DNA of 64,000 nucleotides, taken from contig NZ_JADEXQ010000001.1 of the NCBI RefSeq assembly GCF_015207035.1, forward strand, positions 62,001 through 126,000. The letters are read 5' to 3'. The first letter of the stretch is position 1. Each line of letters begins with the position of its first letter. Positions 46,234 through 55,645 of this stretch are shown here, one piece after another. Under the pieces are notes generated by a model. That model ran no database searches and was not told the DNA's origin. It saw only the letters and a program-made list of their open reading frames with translations. The stretch comes from Romeriopsis navalis LEGE 11480. GTDB lineage: Bacteria; Cyanobacteriota; Cyanobacteriia; Leptolyngbyales; Leptolyngbyaceae. Made by a program: the position numbers and the translations under genes.

Positions 46234-46953
46234 ATGCGTACGAACCTTTTCCTTGGAATGGCTGTCGTTTTACCTGTAGTAGCATTTGCTAATGCGGCTC
46301 AAGCCTCGGACTTTATCTTTGACTCAACGAACGTTGGTGGAAACACGAATGTGGGTATCCACAAGCACATCCGTACAACCTTCAATGATGAAACTGACTT
46401 GTTTACTTGGAAGTCAACTTTCAAACAGAAAGATAACGGCTTGTTAGCGAATGGGGGTTGGCTAGTCATTAGTAATGGTCCTAACCCTAAGCAGCATGAC
46501 AAAGAATTTACGGCGTTCTATATGGATGGTGTGAATAATCGGCTCACTGCCTATAGCTACGATGGCCAAAATGGTAGTGGGAGCTGGAAGAACAACAAGT
46601 TTCTCGGCTCCTGGGATAATGTACTCCAGGTTGATACTGATCAGGCGAAGGGGGAGCGGACGCTCAGTTTCGCCTTGGATATGACAGACATTAACGGTCG
46701 TGACGATCTTGGGGCTTTCTGGAAAGGGACGCAATTTGATGAAAGCCTGGGCATTTGGTTCCACGGTGCAGCCAATCTGAATGCGAAATATAAGGCTGAC
46801 GGTAGCCTGAAGAAGTTCAACTATAGTGGTCAAGGTTGGTATGACACCTCCTACTCCACGGCCACGCGTGTGCCTGAGCCGGCAGCGATGGCTGGTTTGA
46901 CCGCGGCTGGTTTGTTGGCTGTGAAGACAATCCGTCGCCGTAAGCAAGCGTAA
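46234..46953 (+). CDS. PEP-CTERM sorting domain protein
   Basis: A 239-residue secreted protein. A signal peptide ends near residue 24 (AAQAS). The middle is a beta-rich domain with several Trp and Asn-Gly turns. The C-terminus is a PEP-CTERM signal: VPEPAAM, a hydrophobic helix and a basic tail IRRRKQA. Such proteins are processed by exosortase, which is not in the window. Function unknown; surface or exopolysaccharide association is usual for the class. Confidence 0.88.
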   Translation: MRTNLFLGMAVVLPVVAFANAAQASDFIFDSTNVGGNTNVGIHKHIRTTFNDETDLFTWKSTFKQKDNGLLANGGWLVISNGPNPKQHDKEFTAFYMDGVNNRLTAYSYDGQNGSGSWKNNKFLGSWDNVLQVDTDQAKGERTLSFALDMTDINGRDDLGAFWKGTQFDESLGIWFHGAANLNAKYKADGSLKKFNYSGQGWYDTSYSTATRVPEPAAMAGLTAAGLLAVKTIRRRKQA

Positions 46954-46970
46954 CTGCCGTAAGCAAGCGT
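46937..46970 (+). repeat. 15-bp direct repeat across the stop codon
   Basis: GCCGTAAGCAAGCGT occurs at 46937-46951 and 46956-46970, with four bases between. The first copy encodes the final residues of the PEP-CTERM protein; the second is just past the stop. Confidence 0.8.
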
Positions 46971-47053
46971 TACTATCGTGCGCTAGGTTAAGCTGACTGC
47001 CGTCACCGACCTGCAATTTGTTTGGGCTTCTATCCACTCTTGGGGAATTGGGT

Positions 47054-47092
47054 ATGACCGATATCGGCGATCGCTGATATCGGTCATTTTTT
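47054..47092 (+). terminator. Intrinsic terminator after the PEP-CTERM gene
   Basis: ATGACCGATATC and its exact complement form a 12-bp stem, followed by six T residues, about 100 bases past the stop codon. Confidence 0.9.
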
Positions 47093-47126
47093 CTGATGCG
47101 CGGGTTTGGCGTGAGTCGGTTTAGGA

Positions 47127-48101
47127 CTAGCGGGTTTGGAAGATGTTTTGGACCATTTTACGATCGACGCTACTTGCGGCTTGATCCAGGGCGGTGACTT
47201 CGCTGGCTTCGAGTTGCCAGCCTAAGGCCCCGAGATTTTGCTCGGCTTGGCTCAGATTTTTTGCACCGGGAATTGGCATGGTGCCTTTACTGATGCACCA
47301 GTTGAGTGCGACTTGGGCGATCGTTTTATCCTTGAGTCCCGCGATTTCCTGGAGACAATCGAGTAATCCTTGCATGCCGGGGCGGAGGCGCGGGAAGAGG
47401 AATCCTCGTAATCCTTTGGGAAATGGCCCTTGGGGAGAATATTTGCCCGTGAGTAAGCCGAGGCAAAGCGGACTGTAGGCAATCATCTGGATGCCAAATT
47501 CGTCGCAGAGATCCTTAAGGCCAAGTTCGGTGACAGGATAGGTGGAGAGGAGTGAATATTGCACTTGGAGCGAGACGATCGGGATACCCCTTGATGCAAA
47601 TCGTTTTTGCACCCAGTTCAGGCGTTTTGGGCCATAGTTGGATAAACCAACACCGTGAATCAAACCCTGCTCGTATAGATCCGCGAGGCCATCGAGTAAT
47701 GCCCCTTCTTGCCAAGGCGCATAATTGGCGGTGGGCCAATGCATTTGTGCTAAGTCGATGCGGCCCATACGGGCGATCGACGCCTGACCGGCATTCACCA
47801 TCGATCGCCGGGTCAGTCGCCACGGATAAGCTGCGAGCTTGGTGGCGAGGCAAATTTGATCAGCATTGTGACCGCGATAGGCTTGGTTGAACTGGCCGAG
47901 TAGTTTTTCGCTTTGGCCTTTGAACTTGCCGGTGCCGTAGGAGTCGCCGGTATCGAAGAAGGTGACGCCGCGATCGACGCAAAGATTAAACACCTGTTGT
48001 AAATCCGCATCCATGCTGGGTTCGTAGTCCCACAGCACTTGATTCCCCCAGGCCCAGGTGCCACAACCCATCAGGGGAAAAGAAATTTTTGACTCTGCCA
48101 T
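47127..48101 (-). CDS. Aldo/keto reductase
   Basis: About 324 residues with the AKR barrel pattern: GVTFFDTGDSYGTGK (catalytic Asp and Tyr), ICLATKLAA (Lys), LAQMHWP (His) and the cofactor region AQVALNWCISKGTMPIPGAK. It should reduce a carbonyl with NADPH in the cytoplasm. The substrate is unknown. The start is set at MAESKISFPLMG (48101). Confidence 0.9.
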   Translation of the reverse strand: MAESKISFPLMGCGTWAWGNQVLWDYEPSMDADLQQVFNLCVDRGVTFFDTGDSYGTGKFKGQSEKLLGQFNQAYRGHNADQICLATKLAAYPWRLTRRSMVNAGQASIARMGRIDLAQMHWPTANYAPWQEGALLDGLADLYEQGLIHGVGLSNYGPKRLNWVQKRFASRGIPIVSLQVQYSLLSTYPVTELGLKDLCDEFGIQMIAYSPLCLGLLTGKYSPQGPFPKGLRGFLFPRLRPGMQGLLDCLQEIAGLKDKTIAQVALNWCISKGTMPIPGAKNLSQAEQNLGALGWQLEASEVTALDQAASSVDRKMVQNIFQTR

Positions 48102-48220
48102 GTGTCGGACCTGCCGCGATGCAACGTATGAAATCGCAATTAATTTCACCTATGTCTACTATCGCGTGACCGGTTCCGCCAAGCAAGTCGTGGATGTGCT
48201 GGGCCTCAAGGTGCAAGACA

Positions 48221-48250
48221 AAAAAAGGGAAGGCTGACGACGCCCTCCCC
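48221..48250 (-). terminator. Intrinsic terminator after the DM13 gene
   Basis: On the minus strand a GGGAGG/CCTTCCC stem with one bulge is followed by six or seven T residues, about 60 bases past the DM13 stop codon. Confidence 0.6.
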
Positions 48251-48310
48251 GTGGTATTCGTTCTGTGTGATCTGGTGATGCACCGTGATTGCCGCTGGAT
48301 TGCCCCACGC

Positions 48311-48802
48311 TTATCCCAATGCGGCAAAGCCAAAGGTGACATTGAACTGCCGACACCAAATGACTGCCGACTTCACCGCATTAAGGTCGACATCCGCAGG
48401 AATTTCGTAGCGCTGCTTGCCTTTGACATTTTGTAACCGGCCCAGGCTGACGTAATTCTCTTTTTTGTAACTGCGAGGCTGCTGCTGTGCGTGGAGTAGG
48501 ACAAATAGATCCGGGCCATTGTCGCTCTTAAATTTGCGATCGAATTCTAGATAGCGCTTGCCATTTTCGGTGACGATTTTTGCCATGCCTTGGGTCGGAT
48601 GGTCTGCGCCCACAAAATTACCACTTGTGATTGTCTTGGCTGTGGGCTTGGCCGCAATCTGTGTAACGTTTGGGGTGGTCTCAATCATTTGCGCTGTGGC
48701 CATCGGGCTAAAGGTCATGTTGGCGATAGTGGAAGCGATCACCGCAGTACCAACGGAAACAGAAGCAGTAACAGCAGTAAAAATCAAGTTTTGACGTTTC
48801 AT
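48311..48802 (-). CDS. DM13 domain exported protein
   Basis: A 163-residue protein: a signal peptide or anchor (residues 1-38) and a DM13 domain marked by SGNFVGADHPTQGMAKI, RYLEFDRKF, NGPDLFVLL, YVSLGRLQNVKGKQRYEIP and AVIWCRQFNVTFG. The conserved cysteine is in VIWCRQF. DM13 domains are proposed to take part in redox reactions at the cell surface; that role is not proved. It is followed by a terminator. Confidence 0.85.
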   Translation of the reverse strand: MKRQNLIFTAVTASVSVGTAVIASTIANMTFSPMATAQMIETTPNVTQIAAKPTAKTITSGNFVGADHPTQGMAKIVTENGKRYLEFDRKFKSDNGPDLFVLLHAQQQPRSYKKENYVSLGRLQNVKGKQRYEIPADVDLNAVKSAVIWCRQFNVTFGFAALG

Positions 48803-49002
48803 GGATCGAATCTCTTGATGTGTAGGAGTGAGAGGGAAATATTAATAAAGCAGCAGCAGCGGCATGGGGTTGGGTGATGCCCTTCGCTAACATCGCTCAG
48901 CCTTGGCTTGCTGCTGCTGTTATAGATACAGACTTCACGCCAAACTGGTTTTATATTGTGCGAACTTTCTTTGGGACCCAGCGGTGATGATGCCTGAGTG
49001 CC

Positions 49003-50424
49003 TTAGCCGAGCTTGCTTTGTGTGAATTCGTTTTGAAATACGCGATTGGGGTCAAAGCAATCGCGCACCTGCAAAAATTCATCCAGCCGGGGATAAGCCT
49101 GGACCACGGCTTTTTGTTCGAGGGGAAACCACTTGCCCCAGTGAATCCGGGCTTGAAATAGCGCAAATAGACTCCGGGCGAGGAAGGCTGCGACAAGTTG
49201 GAAATCGTTGCGGGGTTGGGTGTAAGTAATAAAGCTCATGGCGTACCAATCTTCACTGGTACCAGCGGTCATCGATAGTAAGGTCTCATCCGGCTGCACG
49301 CGCCGAAAGCAAATGGGATAGTGGTGGGTAAATTGGCCGCGTAGGGTTTCGGCTGGCTCCTGTAAGCCGATGCGGTTGAGCTGCTGCACGGTTTGCGCTG
49401 TGAGGGCGTGCTGATGATCGTCCGCTAACTTTAAAATGTCGGTAATAAAGTGGCTTGCGGCAATGACTTGGGTTCGAGGCACAAAGGCTTCTAGCTCAAA
49501 GTGGCGAAATAATTCATGCTTCATAATGAGTTGGCGATCGCTGCGATCCGTCACGACCCATTTGGGAAACAGCAAGCGTGGCATCAGTGAGCGAAAGAGC
49601 CAACGCACGAGACGGCGGCTGCGGAGGCTGGCGGCAAAGCACTTGATCAGTAAATGTAAGCCGAGGTCGAGGTTGAGGAACCAGTAGAGTCGATAGAGCT
49701 GAGGGTAGCCGCTCGTGGTTTGGTTGTTGGGAATTGAACGTTCTTGGACAACGTAGGCCCAGTGATGGGGCATCAAGAAAAACTGTTGTAAGGGCGATTG
49801 GGTTTCGAGGGCTAAGGCTTGTTCGATCGTGGTGCAGGGGGTGGCTTTTTCCTGGATGGCATATTGGGGAATGCAAGGCAGCGTAATTTCGGTAATGATA
49901 CCCAAGCAGCCGAGGGAACAGCGGGCGGCGAGTAAGGCGGGGCCGCCCACCAGGGTTTGGATTTGGGCGATTTCCCCGGTGGGGTCAAAGCTGGCAATGC
50001 GAACCGCTTGAACGTAGTGTGACAGGCTGGATTTCCCGGAGCCATGGGTGCCGGTGGCGATCGCCCCGCCGATGGTTTGGGCGGCAATTAAGCCGATCGT
50101 GGGTAGGGTAAAGCCTTGCTCATTCAGCTTTGCCAGGATCGTTTTGATCGGCATACCGGCCCCGACTGAAACATAGGCATTTTGGTAATTGTCAGCAGTC
50201 CGCTGATGCAGTTGAAACTGTTGGAAGTTGCGTAAATCGATGCTAACGTCATCGGATTTAATCCCCTCACTCCAAGCATGACGCGCCCCAATCACGCGAA
50301 TTTGACCCTGCTGATGCTGTTGCAGAATATCGAGGATTTCCGCTTCATTCCGGGGGGTGTAGTGATGCTGTGGGCGGAATTGTAGATTGTGACCGAAGTT
50401 TTGGATCAGTTGGGGATGAGGCAT
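49003..50424 (-). CDS. FAD-linked sugar-lactone oxidase (D-arabinono-1,4-lactone oxidase-like)
   Basis: A 473-residue flavoprotein. An FAD-binding type-4 (PCMH) domain has VIGARHAWSEG, VSVGAGMPIKTIL and AAQTIGGAIATGTHGSG. The C-terminal ALO domain carries the HWGKW motif near residue 440, a hallmark of aldonolactone oxidases. The likely reaction is oxidation of an aldonolactone or alditol with oxygen. It overlaps no neighbour and is 15 bases from the next gene upstream, so it is probably in one transcript with it. Confidence 0.88.
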   Translation of the reverse strand: MPHPQLIQNFGHNLQFRPQHHYTPRNEAEILDILQQHQQGQIRVIGARHAWSEGIKSDDVSIDLRNFQQFQLHQRTADNYQNAYVSVGAGMPIKTILAKLNEQGFTLPTIGLIAAQTIGGAIATGTHGSGKSSLSHYVQAVRIASFDPTGEIAQIQTLVGGPALLAARCSLGCLGIITEITLPCIPQYAIQEKATPCTTIEQALALETQSPLQQFFLMPHHWAYVVQERSIPNNQTTSGYPQLYRLYWFLNLDLGLHLLIKCFAASLRSRRLVRWLFRSLMPRLLFPKWVVTDRSDRQLIMKHELFRHFELEAFVPRTQVIAASHFITDILKLADDHQHALTAQTVQQLNRIGLQEPAETLRGQFTHHYPICFRRVQPDETLLSMTAGTSEDWYAMSFITYTQPRNDFQLVAAFLARSLFALFQARIHWGKWFPLEQKAVVQAYPRLDEFLQVRDCFDPNRVFQNEFTQSKLG

Positions 50425-50439
50425 GTCGGTAGAGCTGCA

Positions 50440-50937
50440 CTAGATACCGAGTTCGTCTGCTAAGTCGATGTATTGATCGAGATGATCAAGCGGCAGCGAT
50501 CGATATTGGGATAATCCTACTGTATCAAACTCATCTAATCCTTCCTGGCATTGAATTCCCAAGATCTGTAAGGCGGGACTGATTTGGGTGACGTGCGTGT
50601 CGGCCAGTTGCTTCCCTCGATAGACTAAGGCCCATTGGCTCCCGGCGCCCCCGAAATAATCAGTCTCGATGACGGCAAACATGGGTGCGGGATCGGGCGC
50701 GATGGCGATCATGATGTGGGCGATCGCCATTTCGCGCAGGAAAATTAAGTCCTGTGGTTTTTCTCCCGGTAATTCTGCATCTAATCCGAGCTTGGCTTGC
50801 CAGCAAGCGGTGTAATAGTGGGTCATCGCAAAGAGGGTTAGATCAAACCCGAGGTCGATCGGTCGTAAATCAAACGACTGAACAACCTCGGGTGAAAAGC
50901 GGCCTTTTAAGATGACGCCAGTAATGGCGTGGGACAT
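50440..50937 (-). CDS. Conserved hypothetical protein
   Basis: A 165-residue soluble protein without signal peptide or membrane helix. It is compact, with segments ITGVILKGRFSPEVVQSFDL, FAVIETDYFGGAGSQWALVY and an acidic C-terminus. I do not recognise a family. It is 15 bases upstream of the sugar-lactone oxidase gene and likely co-transcribed with it. Confidence 0.65.
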   Translation of the reverse strand: MSHAITGVILKGRFSPEVVQSFDLRPIDLGFDLTLFAMTHYYTACWQAKLGLDAELPGEKPQDLIFLREMAIAHIMIAIAPDPAPMFAVIETDYFGGAGSQWALVYRGKQLADTHVTQISPALQILGIQCQEGLDEFDTVGLSQYRSLPLDHLDQYIDLADELGI

Positions 50938-50982
50938 GGTTGATGGTTAGGGCTGGAGATTTGGGGTCCGGTGACCTCGGGG

Positions 50983-52185
50983 CTAAGCCTGATAGCGTTC
51001 ATAGATTTCCATGATCTCTTTGAGTCCATCAAAGAAAGCCTTGACGACCATCGGATCAAAGTGGCTGCCGGTATCTTCTAAGATTGTCTGTAAGATTTTA
51101 TCAATTGGCCAGGCGTCTTTGTAAACGCGCTTACTAGCCAAGGCATCAAACACGTCCGCTAGGGCAATAATGCGGCCTTCGATCGGAATATCTTCCCCTT
51201 TCAAGCCGTTGGGATAGCCGGTGCCATCGTACTTCTCATGATGCGATAGGGAAATCGATGCGCCCATCCGCATCAGGCCGGAGTCGGAATGACCCAGAAT
51301 ATCCGCGCCGATCCCTGGATGACGTTTCATGACTTCCCGCTCTTCATCGGTGAGTCGGCCCGGTTTGAGCAAGATGGAGTCGGGAATCCCGAGCTTGCCG
51401 ATATCATGCATTGGGCTGGCATCAAACAGGAGTTCCTGGGTTTCCACCGGCAGATTCAGGTGCTTTGCCAGGATTTTGCAGTAGTGGCTAATGCGGGTGA
51501 GGTGGTGCGAAGTCTCGGGATCGCGATATTCTGCGGCCGCTGACAGGCGATAAATTGTATCGCGGTAAGCATTATTCAGCTTCTTCTCCAGCATCAAGTT
51601 GTTGTAGGCAACGGCGGCTTGGGAGGCGAGGGATTCGGCCACGCTGGCTTCGAGGTCGGGAAATGGCTGTTTGGTGCCGGTGGTCTCACTGCGGTGATTG
51701 ATCAGTTGGAGGGCGCCTGAGACTTTGCCTTCTAGATCGCGAATCGGCACCGTCAGCATTGATCGTGTGAGATATCCCGTTTGACGATCGAATTCCTCGT
51801 TGAAGGCATAGGGCACATCATCGGGGAGATTGTAGACGTTGCCAATATTCAGGGTTTCGCCCTGATTGACGACGTAGGCCGCAATACTCTTGTGGGTTGG
51901 ATCGTTGAGCGGCAAGCAGGCACATTTCATCAGGTTCGCTTCATCGGCATCACGCACGACTTCCTTGAGCACCTCATTTTGGCTGATTTTGAAATATAGC
52001 GAATCGCCTTGGCGTAGATATAGACTGGCGCCTTCGGCCCGCGTGATCGACTGGGCTTCGGTGACGATGAGTTTCAGCAAACGCTCTAAATTGCGTTCAG
52101 CCGAAAGAGCAATGCCAACCTGAATCAGACGTTGGGTGAGGATTTCTGATTTGCTGCGACGATTGGAAGAGAGTGTAGACACCAT
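50983..52185 (-). CDS. GAF and HD-GYP domain phosphodiesterase
   Basis: A 400-residue protein. A GAF sensor domain (about residues 20-185) is followed by an HD-GYP domain (about 205-390) with HHLTRISHYC, HDIGKLGIPDSIL, KRHPGIGADIL and HHEKYDGTGYPNGLKG. HD-GYP proteins hydrolyse cyclic di-GMP or related dinucleotides. No membrane helix or response-regulator domain is seen, so it senses a cytoplasmic signal. Confidence 0.92.
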   Translation of the reverse strand: MVSTLSSNRRSKSEILTQRLIQVGIALSAERNLERLLKLIVTEAQSITRAEGASLYLRQGDSLYFKISQNEVLKEVVRDADEANLMKCACLPLNDPTHKSIAAYVVNQGETLNIGNVYNLPDDVPYAFNEEFDRQTGYLTRSMLTVPIRDLEGKVSGALQLINHRSETTGTKQPFPDLEASVAESLASQAAVAYNNLMLEKKLNNAYRDTIYRLSAAAEYRDPETSHHLTRISHYCKILAKHLNLPVETQELLFDASPMHDIGKLGIPDSILLKPGRLTDEEREVMKRHPGIGADILGHSDSGLMRMGASISLSHHEKYDGTGYPNGLKGEDIPIEGRIIALADVFDALASKRVYKDAWPIDKILQTILEDTGSHFDPMVVKAFFDGLKEIMEIYERYQA

Positions 52186-52251
52186 GGATCAATGCGTGCG
52201 GGTTGGGATTCAATCTCCAGTATGCCCAACTCGATTTGGCATCTTGTTCCG

Positions 52252-52863
52252 TCATATCACGGGAATCATGTTGAGCAATACCGTTAAAAATCGGTCATTT
52301 TCCATTGGCATAATTTCTTCCCCATGTAACAAATGCTGAATGTGCATGAAATGAACCATTGCGCCGACAATGATCCGGGCGGTAGCCTCTGGATCGGGTA
52401 GGTCTAATTGCGGATGCGCCGTCAAAAAATCCGTTAATTTCTCGATTCCTGGTTTGTGGTATTGCTCAACAAAAATTTGACCGAGCTGGGGAAAGCGACC
52501 GGACTCACCGTAGACCAACCGGATAAATCGCCGAAATGACTTATTGCCGATCATTTCGTTGATCGAAGTATTGGCCATTTTGTGCAGCGCCGATCGGACA
52601 TCGGGGTCATCATGGGCGACAGCAAACACGGTGGAAAACTTCGCATCGGCTAAATGCTGTACCATCGCCGCGAATAAGCCAGCTTTATCGCCAAAGTGGC
52701 TATATACGGTGGCCTTTGAGACACCAGCGGCGGCCGCGACTCGATCCATACTGGTTCCGGCGTAGCCATGTTCCAAAAACTCTTGCATGGCACCCTGCAA
52801 AATCATCGCGGATTTGGCGATCGACAGGCTGCGGTCAGAATTTGTTGAATTAGTACGTGGCAT
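52252..52863 (-). CDS. TetR/AcrR-family repressor
   Basis: About 203 residues. The N-terminal TetR helix-turn-helix reads GYAGTSMDRVAAAAGVSKATVYSHFGDKAGLF. The C-terminal part is the variable ligand-binding domain. It is divergent from devBCA, and a palindrome in the spacer is a fitting operator, so it most likely represses the exporter until a ligand binds. The ATG at 52863 is preferred to the TTG at 52875. Confidence 0.9.
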   Translation of the reverse strand: MPRTNSTNSDRSLSIAKSAMILQGAMQEFLEHGYAGTSMDRVAAAAGVSKATVYSHFGDKAGLFAAMVQHLADAKFSTVFAVAHDDPDVRSALHKMANTSINEMIGNKSFRRFIRLVYGESGRFPQLGQIFVEQYHKPGIEKLTDFLTAHPQLDLPDPEATARIIVGAMVHFMHIQHLLHGEEIMPMENDRFLTVLLNMIPVI

Positions 52864-52986
52864 AGTCCGGTGCAATTTTGGGCAAGAGCAGGCTTCTTGA
52901 TTATGCCGCGATTTGGGCCAAATCGATTGCCGGAAAATTTACCTTGACGAATTTTGAGAAAGCTTCTAGCCTGGAGTTATAAGCTA

Positions 52987-53003
52987 AACTAAACAGTTTA
53001 GTT
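52987..53003. promoter_or_regulatory. Palindromic operator of the TetR/devBCA region
   Basis: AACTAAAC-A-GTTTAGTT is a perfect 17-base palindrome in the spacer between the divergent TetR and devB genes. A TTGACG hexamer at 52944 may be the -35 box of devB. The size and position are typical of TetR-family operators. Confidence 0.65.
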
Positions 53004-53061
53004 CTGATGGAAATATATCATCTGTTCATCACGTTCGGTCAGGCTTGAGAGGCGTCAGTTT

Positions 53062-54396
53062 ATGAGTGGTGTAGTGGTAGATCCGCATTCCGCCCCGCCC
53101 GATGCCGGGCGGTGGCCGAAATGGTGGTTGCCGATCGCGGGGCTCACCGCATTGCTGGTGGTGGGTGGCACGGTGTTGACTGTGCGGCATTTTTCCGCTG
53201 GTTCGGCGCCAGTGGTTGTAGAGTCGCCACCGGCCTTGAAGACGGTTAGTGCGTTGGGGCGTTTGGAACCAGCGGGAGAAATTATTCAGGTGGCGGCGCC
53301 GGCTGGGACAGCGGGAACACGGTTAGAGCAGTTGCGGGTCAAGTTAGGCGATCTGGTGACGGCAGGCAAGGTCTTGGCGGTGCTCGATATTCAGGCCAAA
53401 TATCAAGCCGCAGTCGCGCAAGCTCAGAGCCGGGTGCGGATGAGTCAGGCCAAGTTGGCTAAGGTGAAATCCGGTGCCAAGTCAGGGGCAATTCGCGCCC
53501 AGACTTCCCAAATTGAGCAATTTAGGATTGAGCGGGCTGACCAGATGATGGCGCAACAGGCCAAGATTCAACGGTTGCGGGCAAATCTCAAAGGGGAAGT
53601 CGCCGCGCAGCAAGCGACGGTGGATCGACGGGCAGCGGAGTATCGTAATGCCAAAGTCGATCGTGCGCGGTTTGATCAGCTCTATAACAGTGGGGGAATT
53701 TCCGCTTCCCAGCGCGATAGTGCCAAGCTCAAGGTGGATACGGCCTGGCAGCAGTGGCAAGAAGCCATAGCAATGTTAGAAAAGCAGCGCACGGCGCGGC
53801 AAGCGGAAATTGTCGAGGCCCAAGCGATGCTCAATCGGATTCGGGCGGGACAAGCGCAGCAGATCAAGCAAGCCCGGGCGAACCTCGATCGGATTGCCGA
53901 AGTGCGACCGGCAGATGTGCAGATTGCCCAAGCGGAAGTGGCAGAAGCCCAGGCGAATTTGCGCCAAGCGCAAGCAACGTTAGCCACGGCCTATGTCCGG
54001 GCTCCCCAGTCAGGGCAAGTCCTGAAGATTCATACGCGGGCGGGGGAGACGATTCGGAGTATGGGCGACACCCTCGGTGTGCTTGATTTGGGCCAAACGC
54101 AGCAAATGGTGGCGGTGGCTGAAGTCTATGACAGTGATGTCGGTAAGATTCAGTCGGGTCAAACGGCGACGGTGCGGGCCACATCGATCGGGGAGAAACT
54201 CCAGGGCCGCGTCACTGAAGTTGGCTACAAAGTGCAGCGCCAAAATGTGGTGAACACTGACCCCACGAGTAATATCGATGCGCGGATTGTGGAGGTCCGG
54301 GTGCAACTGGATGCCGGGTCGAGCCAAAAGGTGGCGAAGTTGACGAATCTGCAGGTGGAAGTGTCGATCGACTTGGATCAGGACGTAGCGCGATGA
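53062..54396 (+). CDS. DevB-type membrane fusion protein (HlyD family)
   Basis: A 444-residue adaptor. One membrane helix (residues 24-45), a biotinyl-lipoyl-like hairpin, a long alpha-helical coiled coil rich in Ala/Gln (residues about 115-310) and a C-terminal beta barrel with YDSDVGKIQSGQTATV. This is the pattern of cyanobacterial DevB (TIGR02971-like) adaptors, which link DevC/DevA to TolC for efflux through the envelope. Its stop overlaps the devC start by four bases (ATGA). Confidence 0.9.
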   Translation: MSGVVVDPHSAPPDAGRWPKWWLPIAGLTALLVVGGTVLTVRHFSAGSAPVVVESPPALKTVSALGRLEPAGEIIQVAAPAGTAGTRLEQLRVKLGDLVTAGKVLAVLDIQAKYQAAVAQAQSRVRMSQAKLAKVKSGAKSGAIRAQTSQIEQFRIERADQMMAQQAKIQRLRANLKGEVAAQQATVDRRAAEYRNAKVDRARFDQLYNSGGISASQRDSAKLKVDTAWQQWQEAIAMLEKQRTARQAEIVEAQAMLNRIRAGQAQQIKQARANLDRIAEVRPADVQIAQAEVAEAQANLRQAQATLATAYVRAPQSGQVLKIHTRAGETIRSMGDTLGVLDLGQTQQMVAVAEVYDSDVGKIQSGQTATVRATSIGEKLQGRVTEVGYKVQRQNVVNTDPTSNIDARIVEVRVQLDAGSSQKVAKLTNLQVEVSIDLDQDVAR

Positions 54397-55625
54397 ATAT
54401 TCCAGCGAAACCCAAATCACCCCAGTCGGCCCCGTTGATGCAGCTGAAAAAACTCAACTTCGTCCAACGCTTACGGCGGCGGACCCCGCTGGGCTGGCTG
54501 CAACTCAGCCATGAGAAAGGCCGCTTAGCCGTGGCTCTATCGGGGGTGGCCTTTGCCGATATTTTGATGCTGATGCAGTTGGGCTTTCAGGGGGCGCTGT
54601 TCCAAAGTGCGGTGCGAATTCATGAGACGTTGAATGCCGATATTGTGTTGGCCAGTCCGCAAATGCGGAACATGATGAATCTGAATGATTTCTCGCGGCG
54701 GCGACTATATCAATCTCTGGATGTGGTGGGGGTGGAGTCGGCGGACCCACTGTATGCCACCATGGCCAGTTGGAAGCACCCGACCACCCGCAAGAATGCC
54801 ACGATGCTGATGTTTGGGGTGAATCCCGATCGCCCCTTTGTGCATCGACCCGATATCAATCGCCAACTCGATCGGCTGAAAATTCCCGATACCTTGTTGT
54901 TTGATCAGAAGGCGCGGGGAGATTATCAAGTTGCCCTCGAAGGCTATGCCCAAGGCAAACCGATGACGACTGAAATTAAAGGTCGCAAACAGGAAATTCG
55001 CGGTTTGTTTGAAGTGGGTTCTTCCTTTGGGGCGGATGGTAGTTTGGTGACGAGCACGGAAACTTTTTTACGCTTGTATCCTAATCGTGGGGCCAGCAAT
55101 GTTAGTTTGGGCTTAATTCGGCTGAAACCCGGTGCGGACTTGCAGCAAACCACCCAAGTCTTACGGCAGCATTTGCCGGATGATGTGCGAGTTTACACCC
55201 TAGATGAATTCATTGCCTTTGAGAAAAACTACTGGGCAACGAATACGCCGATCGGGTTTATTTTTCGGTTGGGTGTAGGGATGGGCTTTGTGGTTGGTGT
55301 GATTTTGGTGTATCAAGTTTTATCCACTGATGTGAATGCTCACTTGCAAGAATATGCAACGTTTCGGGCAATGGGTTATTCACAGCTTTATTTATTAGGC
55401 ATTGTTTTGGAAGAAGCGATTATTTTAGCGGTGATTGGCTTTATTCCGGGTGTGGCGATTTCCACGGTGCTCTATCAGCTCACCCGCAATGCGACTAGTC
55501 TCCCCGTGGCGATGTCCTTAGCGCGGGCTGGTGGTGTATTGCTAGCGACGATCGTCATGTGTTTGATCTCCGGCGCAATTGCGACGCGTCGCTTAGGGTC
55601 GGCTGACCCGGCTGATATTTTCTAA
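54393..55625 (+). CDS. DevC-type ABC permease (FtsX/MacB-like)
   Basis: A 410-residue permease: a first membrane helix near residues 45-70, a periplasmic domain and three C-terminal helices (about 285-310, 335-360, 375-400) with ATFRAMGYSQ. It is the membrane component of the DevBCA exporter, which in Anabaena is needed for heterocyst glycolipid deposition; other DevBCA copies export different compounds. The start overlaps the devB stop. Confidence 0.9.
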   Translation: MNIPAKPKSPQSAPLMQLKKLNFVQRLRRRTPLGWLQLSHEKGRLAVALSGVAFADILMLMQLGFQGALFQSAVRIHETLNADIVLASPQMRNMMNLNDFSRRRLYQSLDVVGVESADPLYATMASWKHPTTRKNATMLMFGVNPDRPFVHRPDINRQLDRLKIPDTLLFDQKARGDYQVALEGYAQGKPMTTEIKGRKQEIRGLFEVGSSFGADGSLVTSTETFLRLYPNRGASNVSLGLIRLKPGADLQQTTQVLRQHLPDDVRVYTLDEFIAFEKNYWATNTPIGFIFRLGVGMGFVVGVILVYQVLSTDVNAHLQEYATFRAMGYSQLYLLGIVLEEAIILAVIGFIPGVAISTVLYQLTRNATSLPVAMSLARAGGVLLATIVMCLISGAIATRRLGSADPADIF

Positions 55626-55645
55626 ATCCTTTATTCTCAATTCCC

